Below are positions 1-5,772 of a DNA stretch of 11,767 nt, piece after piece. The translations under genes were made by a program, and so were the position numbers. Below the pieces are notes generated by a model. The model did no database searches. It was given only the letters and a program-made list of their open reading frames with translations, and was not told the origin of the DNA. This DNA comes from Oscillospiraceae bacterium. Its GTDB lineage: Bacteria > Bacillota > Clostridia > Oscillospirales > Acutalibacteraceae. How positions within the stretch are numbered: position 1 is the stretch's first letter; each line of letters opens with the position of its first letter. The stretch lies in NCBI GenBank assembly GCA_019422905.1, contig JAHZCM010000033.1, positions 1-11,767 on the forward strand, in the 5' to 3' direction.

Positions 1-498
1 CGCGCTTTGCAGCTCCTCCGGCGTCATGGCCTGTAGGATCTCGCAGAGCGTGACAACGCCGGAGGTGTTGTCGTTTGCGGTGTGCATATTCGGCCTGCCG
101 CCCACCAGCATCCAGAAAAAAACGGCGAAAACCGCCAGCGCGCCGGCGTAGCCGACCCAGAAGGAGTCCGTCAGCAGGAGCAGCCCGGCACATACGGCGG
201 ACATCAAAACACACAGCGGAATGCAGATCAGCAGGTTATACAGAAGATAGAGCAAAGGATTTTTCGGCGTGATGAAATTGGGAAAGGGAAGCACCGCGCA
301 GGTATCATAGTGCGCGGTAAACACCACCTTAGCTGTCTTTATATCGCCGAGAACGAGGTTGCGGCTTTTGAACAGGCCGCCGGTCTCGACGCACAGGCCG
401 GGAAAACGGGACTGCATCAGCTCGATGAAGGCCGTCTTCTGCGCCTTCGTTTTGCGGACCTGATAATTTTGCAGGATCTCCTGCGCAAGCTCGGTCAT
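1..498 (-). CDS. M28-family metallopeptidase with membrane segments, N-terminal part (C-terminus outside window)
   Basis: The frame is open from an ATG at 498 to the window edge, giving 166 residues with no stop. The start is set by GGAGGA at 510-505, six bases upstream; another ATG at 503 is out of frame. Two M28 zinc-peptidase hallmarks are visible: HYDT at residues 63-66 (the HxD metal site) and an NDNTSG run at 142-147, where D143 would be the bridging aspartate. Between them lie two hydrophobic stretches at about 81-109 and 114-134, which look like transmembrane segments, so the catalytic domain appears to be split by membrane helices. No signal peptide is seen. It follows the esterase by 14 nt and is probably the last visible gene of that unit. 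The substrate is unknown; a role in peptide trimming is family-level inference. The remaining metal ligands lie beyond the window and cannot be checked. Confidence 0.82.
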   Translation of the reverse strand, partial: MTELAQEILQNYQVRKTKAQKTAFIELMQSRFPGLCVETGGLFKSRNLVLGDIKTAKVVFTAHYDTCAVLPFPNFITPKNPLLYLLYNLLICIPLCVLMSAVCAGLLLLTDSFWVGYAGALAVFAVFFWMLVGGRPNMHTANDNTSGVVTLCEILQAMTPEELQSA

Positions 499-512
499 TT
501 CATTTCCTCCGG

Positions 513-1358
513 TCAGACAGGCAAAGCGCGGAGCACATACCGGATATGCTCGTCCCAGAATTCCCAGCTATGGATGCCGGGGAACTCCGCATAATCGTTT
601 TCAATGCCGAGCGCGTCCAAGTGCGCCTTAAACCGACGGTTCGGCTCAATGGCCAGCGCATCCTCCGAGCCGCAGCGGAGAATGATTTTAGGCAGAGCCG
701 CGCCGGACGCCTTCGCTTTCTCCGCCAAAAGAAAGAGGTTGTCCACGTCGTTCCGCTCAAATTCGGCGGGCGAGCCGAAATTCACGAAAAACTGCATCCC
801 GCGTTCAAAATCCGCCGGACTCAGCTCCGCCCGCTTCGCGTGCAGCTCCTCAATGCCGCTCATCTTTTTGACGGCGTCGGGCAGGATGCCGAGACGGTCG
901 CAGCCTGCGGAGAGCGCGCCGACCACCGAGAATTCCTCCGGCAGCGCAAGGCCGATTTTCAGCGCGCCGTAGCCGCCCATGGAAAGGCCGGCGACAAATT
1001 TTTCACCGCGCTTGCGGGAAAGGTTGAAATACCGCGCGCAGACTTCCGGCACCTCCTTCGCAACATAGTCGAAATACCGGAAGCCGTATTTCTGGTTCGT
1101 ATACGCGCCGAGGTGCGTCGTCATCATCACGACCGCCAGCCGCTTATCGGAAACATACCGCTCAATGGACGTGCGCCGCGCCCAGATCGTCTGGTCGTCG
1201 CTCGTGCCGTGCAGCAGGTAGAGCGCCGGAATCGGCGTGCCGCTTTCCTCCGCCGCGCCCGAAACGCCGATGCCCTGCGCATTTTCCGGCAGGATAACCG
1301 AAAGCGCCATCTGCATGCCCATCACGGGTGAAAAATACTTAAAATCCACAAGTGCCAT
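513..1358 (-). CDS. Serine esterase of the esterase D / tributyrin esterase (EstA-like) family, alpha/beta hydrolase
   Basis: A complete 281-residue protein, normal for putative esterases of the PF00756 type. The oxyanion region is LLHGTSDD (about 48-55), the nucleophile elbow is GLSMGGYG with Ser126, and the likely triad partners are Asp233 (in CGSEDAL) and His263 (in GIHSWEFW). There is no signal peptide or membrane segment, so it is probably cytoplasmic. The family hydrolyses short acyl esters and includes carbohydrate-deacetylating and S-formylglutathione-like enzymes; the substrate cannot be read from sequence. The start ATG at 1358 is preceded by GAGGAA at 1366-1361, which overlaps the stop codon of the upstream toroid-protein gene (six bases between the genes). 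The two are therefore almost certainly cotranscribed and probably translationally linked. The M28 gene follows 14 nt downstream. Confidence 0.9.
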   Translation of the reverse strand: MALVDFKYFSPVMGMQMALSVILPENAQGIGVSGAAEESGTPIPALYLLHGTSDDQTIWARRTSIERYVSDKRLAVVMMTTHLGAYTNQKYGFRYFDYVAKEVPEVCARYFNLSRKRGEKFVAGLSMGGYGALKIGLALPEEFSVVGALSAGCDRLGILPDAVKKMSGIEELHAKRAELSPADFERGMQFFVNFGSPAEFERNDVDNLFLLAEKAKASGAALPKIILRCGSEDALAIEPNRRFKAHLDALGIENDYAEFPGIHSWEFWDEHIRYVLRALPV

Positions 1359-1364
1359 TGTTCC

Positions 1365-2258
1365 TCATTCCCCCAAGTCTGTTTTTTGACACGCACAGTC
1401 AGTTGTCTGTTTTTTTCCGTCGTCTCCAAGCGCGCGAAGCAAACGGAAAACCCGCTCCGTACAGTCCGCTTCCCGCGCGCCTTTCCTGCGCCAGTCGTCG
1501 GAAAGTGGGAAATAAACGCCGTCGTTCACTGCGGCGCCCATATCCCAGCCGCGTTCGTTCCGATTTGCGTACAGCCAGTCCACCGCAAACCCGAGCTTTG
1601 CCCTTTGCCCCCGGTACAGTGCCAACAGCTCCACCGCGCCGAGATAGCGGCTTGCCTTCCGGCTTTCAAACGGCTCCGGCGGATGCAGGATTAAATCGTC
1701 ATATATGTAATAGATGCCCGGCGCATGATGCAGGATGTGGTCAAATACGCGGGCCTCCGCTTCCGGCGTGAGGCTCTCCGCCACAAGGGAAACCGGATAG
1801 AAATTCACAAAATCCTCCAGCCGGCCGCCTCTGGGCTTTTCACCGAAAACAGCCCGATACGCGGCGCAGTAATCCGCATGCACGTATGCGCCGCTCTGCA
1901 CTGCCGCCGTGACCACCTGCGCCCATTTTCCGGCAACCCGGTTTGCGGCCGGGCACGCCGGTGTAAACCGCCGGATCCAGCACGCGAGCATCATGTCGGT
2001 AAAAATATCCCAGTTATGGGTCTTTTCGCGGCGGTCCGGAAGCACCCGCCTGCCAAGCAGGCAATCCTCCATCGCCTCGACCGCCCGCCGGATACAGGCG
2101 TCCTCTACCGTATAGCCGAGGATCTGCAGCCGCCGCAGCGCCTGCTCCGTGGTCATCACTGCGCCGCGCGAAAGGCTGTGGAACTGCCCCCACATGCCGT
2201 CCGGCTGCTGGAGCTCCAAAATGCGCTTTGCCCATTTGGAGCCCTTATGGTCGGTCAT
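1365..2258 (-). CDS. Uncharacterised protein with squalene cyclase / prenyltransferase-like alpha/alpha-toroid repeats
   Basis: A 297-residue protein. The ATG at 2258 lies in an ATGA overlap with the galT stop, and no Shine-Dalgarno sequence precedes it, so translation probably depends on termination of galT. The frame is open further upstream but only inside galT. The N-terminus has a QPDG-W type repeat (LELQQPDGMWG, 15-24) followed by a helical stretch. A second repeat-like WLYANRNERGWDM lies at 228-240, leading into a block with YFPLSDDWR at 249-257 and DCTERVFRLLRALG at 265-278. QxDGxW-like repeats and helix pairs are typical of the terpenoid cyclase/prenyltransferase toroid fold. I do not see a DxDD-type cyclase acid motif, so catalysis as a terpene cyclase is unlikely. 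It resembles conserved hypothetical proteins of Clostridia (from memory). Function is unknown; the tie to galT may mean a sugar-related role, but that is speculation. Confidence 0.78.
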   Translation of the reverse strand: MTDHKGSKWAKRILELQQPDGMWGQFHSLSRGAVMTTEQALRRLQILGYTVEDACIRRAVEAMEDCLLGRRVLPDRREKTHNWDIFTDMMLACWIRRFTPACPAANRVAGKWAQVVTAAVQSGAYVHADYCAAYRAVFGEKPRGGRLEDFVNFYPVSLVAESLTPEAEARVFDHILHHAPGIYYIYDDLILHPPEPFESRKASRYLGAVELLALYRGQRAKLGFAVDWLYANRNERGWDMGAAVNDGVYFPLSDDWRRKGAREADCTERVFRLLRALGDDGKKQTTDCACQKTDLGE

Positions 2259-3745
2259 ATGCTTTCGATAAACCGGCGGAACGCCGCACGGCCCTCGGGC
2301 GTACATTTGTAGACGCCCGCATTTTCCAGAACCTTGACAAACACGGCGCCGACCGCATCGCGCAGAATCCCTTCGACATTTTCCGCGTCCAGCTCCGGAT
2401 GCTCTGCGCAGACCGCCTTCGCCCATTCCGCATGCTTTGCGATACGGTCGTCCGCAGAAATATCCGCGCCGCTTACAAGCGCGTCCGCGAGCAGCTTCAG
2501 CTCCTCCTTTAAGCGGGACGGCAGGACCGCAAGGCCCATGACCTCGATCAGCCCGATATTCTCCTTTTTGATATGATGGTACTCATCGTGCGGGTGGTAA
2601 ACGCCGAGCGGATACTGCTCCGTCGTGATATTGTTGCGCAGGGCGAGATCCAGCTCGAAAACGCCGTCCACACAGCGCGCGATCGGCGTGATCGTGTTGT
2701 GCGGCTCACCGCTGGTTTCCGCAAAGATATACGCCGCCTCGTCCGTATAGACGCGCCACGCCTTGAGCACACGGGCGGCGAGCGCGATCAGGCGCTCCGG
2801 CTCCTTCGAGCGCAGACGCAAAACGGATACCGGCCAGTTGAGGATGCCGGCTTCCACGTCCTCAAACCCGCGGATCGTGCAGCTTTCCTCGATTCCGGCG
2901 CGCGCCATGGCAAAGGTGTAATGGCCGCCCTGATAGTGATCGTGCGTCAGGATCGAGCCGCCGACGATCGGCAGGTCGGCATTGGAGCCGAGGAAGTAAT
3001 GCGGGAACTGCGCGACGAAATCGAACAGCTTGCGGAAGGTGCTCTCATCGATCTGCATCGGCGCGTGCTCGCCGCAGAAAACGATGCAGTGCTCATTGTA
3101 ATAGACATAAGGCGAATACTGGAAAAACCAGTCCGCGCCGTTGACCGTGATGGGCACCGCGCGGTGGTTTTGCCGGGCCGGATGGTTCATGCGGCCCGCA
3201 TAGCCGACATTCTCCTTGCAGAGCATGCAGCTCGGATAGCCGGAGGCCTTCATCTTCTTTGCCGCCGCAATCGCCTTGGGGTCCTTTTCCGGCTTTGAAA
3301 GGTTGATCGTGATGTCGATATCGCCGAAGCGCGGATCGCGGTACACCCACTTGAGGTCGCGCGCCACGCGCTCCCGGCGGATGTAATTGCAGTCTCCGCA
3401 AAACTTATAGAACCAGTCGGTCGCCTGCTCCGGCGACTGCGCATACAACGCCCGGAATTGCGCGTTGACCGCCGACGGACGCGGCGTCAGAAGCCCCATC
3501 AGTCTGGTATCGAACAGGTCCCGCTCGGTAACGCCGCCGCCGATGATACCGCGCGCGGCCGCCTCATCGCAGAGCGCGTCAAGCAGTTCGGCGAGATTTT
3601 CACCCGGTTCGGCAGGCTCCTCCACATAGTCGTCCTCCTGAAAGGCCTCCAAAAGCCGGTTGCGCGTATAGACGGCGTCCTCCCGCCCGATCAGCCCGGT
3701 TTGGACGCCGTATTCCACAAGCGCCCGGATCTTCCCGTAAAGCAT
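2255..3745 (-). CDS. galT: UTP/UDP-glucose--hexose-1-phosphate uridylyltransferase, class II GalT
   Basis: A 496-residue protein, the usual size for the Firmicutes-type (class II) GalT, which is much longer than the E. coli class I enzyme. It transfers UMP between UDP-glucose and galactose-1-phosphate in the Leloir pathway, in the cytoplasm. Recognisable blocks are FYKFCGDCNYIRRERV (112-127), CMLCKENVGYAGR (173-185), the histidine-rich LTHDHYQGGHY (266-276), SGEPHNTITPIAR (345-357) and GVYHPHDEYHHIKKENIG (381-398) leading into LIEVMGLAVLP. The ATG at 3745 follows a GAGGGGG-type site at suitable distance. It lies 35 nt downstream of rimI and its stop overlaps the next gene by ATGA. No galK or galE is in the window, so the rest of the pathway must be encoded elsewhere. 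No galactose-specific operator is evident; expression seems to come from the promoter upstream of the phosphatase gene. Confidence 0.96.
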   Translation of the reverse strand: MLYGKIRALVEYGVQTGLIGREDAVYTRNRLLEAFQEDDYVEEPAEPGENLAELLDALCDEAAARGIIGGGVTERDLFDTRLMGLLTPRPSAVNAQFRALYAQSPEQATDWFYKFCGDCNYIRRERVARDLKWVYRDPRFGDIDITINLSKPEKDPKAIAAAKKMKASGYPSCMLCKENVGYAGRMNHPARQNHRAVPITVNGADWFFQYSPYVYYNEHCIVFCGEHAPMQIDESTFRKLFDFVAQFPHYFLGSNADLPIVGGSILTHDHYQGGHYTFAMARAGIEESCTIRGFEDVEAGILNWPVSVLRLRSKEPERLIALAARVLKAWRVYTDEAAYIFAETSGEPHNTITPIARCVDGVFELDLALRNNITTEQYPLGVYHPHDEYHHIKKENIGLIEVMGLAVLPSRLKEELKLLADALVSGADISADDRIAKHAEWAKAVCAEHPELDAENVEGILRDAVGAVFVKVLENAGVYKCTPEGRAAFRRFIESI

Positions 3746-3780
3746 TGTAAAGTCCCCCTCATTCTGTTTTCAAACGCGCG

Positions 3781-4230
3781 TCACGGCGCAAAGGCCAGCG
3801 TGAGAATCAGCGCGTCTTCTTTTGGCTTTGAATAAAAATTTTTCCGCACGCCGGCCCTCCCGAAGCCCAGCGCGCTATACAGCGCAATGGCCGGCGCATT
3901 GGACGCGCGCACCTCCAGCGTGATGAAAACGCCGCCGTCCTCTTTCGCGCGGTCAATCAGCGCTTGAACCAGCGCCCGCCCGATTCCGCGGCCGCGATGC
4001 TCCGGAAACACGGCGACATTATCGATATAGCTTTCGCCGAGCACGGTGTGCATTCCGGCATAGCCGAGAACCGTATCGCCTTCCACCGCGGTCAAAAAGC
4101 ATGCCGCCGGGTTTTCGATCTCCTCCCGGAGCGCATTTTCGCTCCACGGCTCCGAAAAGCAGATGCGCTCCAGCGCGGCAATCCGCCCCGTGTGCCGCTC
4201 ATCCATCGGAACAATTTTCACATGCATCAT
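3781..4230 (-). CDS. rimI: Ribosomal-protein-alanine N-acetyltransferase RimI (GNAT family)
   Basis: A 149-residue GNAT acetyltransferase. RimI-like marks are CFSEPWSENALREEI near the N-terminus (24-38), IDNVAVFPEHRGRGIGRAL at 69-87 containing the acetyl-CoA pyrophosphate loop, LEVRASNAPAIALYSALGF at 105-123, and a basic end with NFYSKPKEDALIL. RimI acetylates the N-terminal alanine of ribosomal protein S18 in E. coli; homologues in other bacteria can have wider targets. I chose the ATG at 4230 because GGAGGG lies eight bases upstream. A GTG at 4254 would add eight residues (MYRAEGYR) but has no good ribosome site, and the next ATG at 4227 is too far downstream to be preferred. It starts 30 nt after the phosphatase gene. 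In many Firmicutes rimI sits with the tsaB/tsaE/tsaD genes; here it does not. Confidence 0.87.
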   Translation of the reverse strand: MMHVKIVPMDERHTGRIAALERICFSEPWSENALREEIENPAACFLTAVEGDTVLGYAGMHTVLGESYIDNVAVFPEHRGRGIGRALVQALIDRAKEDGGVFITLEVRASNAPAIALYSALGFGRAGVRKNFYSKPKEDALILTLAFAP

Positions 4231-4260
4231 CCGGTATCCCTCCGCGCGGTACACCGCTTC

Positions 4261-4683
4261 TCAAAAGCCGAGGAACTGCTGAAACAGCGTCAGCTCCTCC
4301 CGGAGCTTATCCCGGCAGCGGCGGTATGTATCGAGATCCTGCCCGTAGGGGTCCTCAATATAGTGCGGCACATAGATGCGCTCCGCCGGCACGCCCGCCT
4401 GCGTGAGGATATAGGCATGCGTTTTCGACATGGTAAAGTAAACGTCCCAAATATCGATCTCATCCGGCGTGAAGCGCCGGGTAATGTGCTCGCTGATATC
4501 CACGCCGATTTCCTGGCAGACGAGAACCGCATTTTCGCAGGGATGCTCCCCCTCCGCCGCCGAGAGCCCCGCGCTCTGGCACATAATATTTTCAAAGCCT
4601 CTCTGTTCCATCTCGTGGCGGAAAATACCCTCCGCCATCGGACTTCTGCACGTATTGCCGGTGCAGACAAAAAGTATCTTCAT
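4261..4683 (-). CDS. ywlE: Low-molecular-weight phosphatase, probable YwlE-type protein-arginine phosphatase
   Basis: A 140-residue LMW-PTP fold enzyme, close to the family's length. The P-loop CTGNTCRS at residues 7-14 supplies nucleophile Cys7 and phosphate-binding Arg13, and the general acid is Asp111 in DPYG (111-114). Thr at position 11 is what separates B. subtilis YwlE, which removes phosphate from arginine, from classical LMW tyrosine phosphatases, which commonly have Ile or Val there; DPYG also resembles YwlE's DPFG. So arginine-phosphate specificity is the better guess, opposing an McsB-like kinase that is not in the window. Arsenate reductase is less likely, since the extra redox cysteines of ArsC are not obvious. 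It is first in its unit, behind the 4748-4776 promoter. The ATG at 4683 has only a weak, distant AAAGGA site, so translation may be modest. Confidence 0.86.
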   Translation of the reverse strand: MKILFVCTGNTCRSPMAEGIFRHEMEQRGFENIMCQSAGLSAAEGEHPCENAVLVCQEIGVDISEHITRRFTPDEIDIWDVYFTMSKTHAYILTQAGVPAERIYVPHYIEDPYGQDLDTYRRCRDKLREELTLFQQFLGF

Positions 4684-4718
4684 ATCGTGCTACGTTCCTT
4701 TATTGTTGTTAAAGCAAA

Positions 4719-4737
4719 CAAAGGGAAAAGCCCTTTG
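4719..4737 (-). promoter_or_regulatory. Small hairpin in the leader of the phosphatase-rimI-galT unit (possible attenuator)
   Basis: CAAAGGG (4719-4725) and CCCTTTG (4731-4737) form a perfect 7-bp stem with a 5-base loop. Read on the minus strand it lies between the predicted promoter and the ywlE-like start, and is followed by TTTGCTTT, a weak U-rich tract. It could act as a leaky terminator/attenuator or stabilise the 5' end. The stem is short, so its function is uncertain. Confidence 0.4.
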
Positions 4738-4747
4738 CATTAAATTT

Positions 4748-4776
4748 ATTGTATCACACTCCCACATGTATTGCCA
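4748..4776 (-). promoter_or_regulatory. Extended -10 sigma-70-like promoter for the ywlE-rimI-galT unit
   Basis: On the minus strand, TACAAT (4753-4748) is directly preceded by TGA (4756-4754), making an extended -10 element. A poor -35 (TGGCAA, 4776-4771) lies exactly 17 bp upstream. The surrounding AT-rich stretch and the position between a terminator and the first gene of a unit support the call. The implied leader is about 55-60 nt and carries the 4719-4737 hairpin. Confidence 0.6.
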
Positions 4777-4808
4777 GCGCAATTTTGTAAACATTATATT
4801 TCGATGCA

Positions 4809-4850
4809 AAACGGCCTCTTTCGTTCGGTTTGAACAAAAAGAGGCCGTTT
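4809..4850 (-). terminator. Compound-hairpin intrinsic terminator after rlmA
   Basis: AAACGGCCTCTTT (4809-4821) pairs perfectly over 13 bp with AAAGAGGCCGTTT (4838-4850). Inside the loop GTTC (4823-4826) can pair with GAAC (4832-4835), extending the structure. On the minus strand the stem is A-preceded and ends in a short T run (GTTTTGC). It lies about 100 nt past the rlmA stop and closes the yfbR-dusB-polA-rlmA unit. The stem is symmetric enough to work on the plus strand too, but no plus-strand gene points into it. The 4851-4949 stretch before it holds no convincing gene. Confidence 0.88.
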
Positions 4851-4949
4851 ATAAAATTTTATGTCCCGGCTTCGGCTTGTCCGCCTCCAAAACGCACATA
4901 AAACCGAGCCGCCGCAGCTTGAGGATGTGATTTTAATCCCCATACGGTT

Positions 4950-5768
4950 TTAATCCGTATACTTTTTGTATGTTAGAAAGTCAAATTTGATTTCCGTTTG
5001 AAGCACATCAATCTGCCGCAGGCGCTCGCCGCCCGCAACATCGGTTTTCCAGTAATAGGGCGTCATGGAAAACAGCGCCTCGATGTTTTCTTTTCCGCAG
5101 ACCGTGATTTCCCGCTGCACGCTTTCACGGCCGAGGAACACAAAGCCCTCATAATCCGTGTCGTGTTCCTCGTTCTCATACGGCGCGGCATAGAGGATCT
5201 CCTTCATGCCGTACAGGTGCCTTGCGCCCGGCACGGCGAGAATCATCACGCCGCCCGGCTTCAAAACACGCCGAAACTCCGCGGGCACGATCGGCGCGAA
5301 AACGTCTGTGAGAACATCGACGCTTTCCGCCGAGCAGGGAATATGGAACAGGCTCGCCACCGCAAAGTCTATGCCCTTGTACCGGCCGGCCGCGGCCTTT
5401 ACGGCATATTTCGAGATATCCACGCCCGCCGCTGCGCCGCCCCTTTCGCGCGCGGCCTCCAGCAGCGCCGCCGTGTAAAAGCCCTCTCCGCAGCCCGCGT
5501 CCAGCACCGTGCCGCCTGCGGGCAGATGCTCCGCCGCAAGACGCCGCAGCGTGTCCCGGAAAGCGTCGTAGTGGCCGAGCGCCAGAAACTGCCGGCGCGC
5601 GTCCACCATCTGCTTCGTATCGCCCGGCACTCTGGCGTGCATCTGCTGTACGGGCAAAAGATGCACATAGCCCTGCCGCGCGATGTCATAGCTGTGCCCT
5701 TCGGCGCATACCAGCGTGTGCTCGCGCTTTTCCAGCGCGCCGCCGCATGCGGGACAACAGAAGATCAT
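4950..5768 (-). CDS. rlmA: 23S rRNA (guanine-N1)-methyltransferase, RlmA family
   Basis: A 272-residue SAM-dependent methyltransferase. The N-terminal zinc ribbon has Cys5, Cys8, Cys21 and His25, the same spacing as in E. coli RlmA (RrmA). It is followed by the family hallmark RQGYVHLLPVQ (31-41) and PGDTKQMVDARRQFL (48-62). SAM motif I is VLDAGCGEGFYT (88-99), with Asp117 in GVDISKYAVKAAA as the likely ribose ligand. The family methylates N1 of a guanine in hairpin 35 of 23S rRNA: G745 in the Gram-negative type (RlmAI), G748 in the Gram-positive type (RlmAII/TlrB, linked to tylosin resistance). The host group suggests G748, but sequence alone does not settle it. The ATG at 5768 is four bases after the polA stop; its ribosome site (GGGGTGAG) overlaps that stop. 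A terminator follows, so it is the last gene of the unit. Confidence 0.92.
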   Translation of the reverse strand: MIFCCPACGGALEKREHTLVCAEGHSYDIARQGYVHLLPVQQMHARVPGDTKQMVDARRQFLALGHYDAFRDTLRRLAAEHLPAGGTVLDAGCGEGFYTAALLEAARERGGAAAGVDISKYAVKAAAGRYKGIDFAVASLFHIPCSAESVDVLTDVFAPIVPAEFRRVLKPGGVMILAVPGARHLYGMKEILYAAPYENEEHDTDYEGFVFLGRESVQREITVCGKENIEALFSMTPYYWKTDVAGGERLRQIDVLQTEIKFDFLTYKKYTD

Positions 5769-5772
5769 GCGC

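Noticed and set aside
2259..2426. N-terminal extension of the toroid protein into galT
   Set aside because: It lies wholly inside the galT coding region and is low-complexity shadow sequence; the ATGA overlap at 2258 is the natural start.
3744..3773. TTGAAA-N18-TACAAT on the minus strand just before galT
   Set aside because: The -10 hexamer overlaps the galT start codon, so any transcript would lose the galT ribosome site and start; it is likely a chance match.
4849..4899. 16-codon ORF (MCVLEADKPKPGHKIL) on the minus strand between rlmA and its terminator
   Set aside because: It has no ribosome site, its stop overlaps the terminator stem and it matches no family I know. At most it is a remnant.
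4942..4960. ATACGG/CCGTAT inverted repeat at the rlmA stop codon
   Set aside because: The 6-bp arms lack a T-run; the strong terminator lies 100 nt further on.
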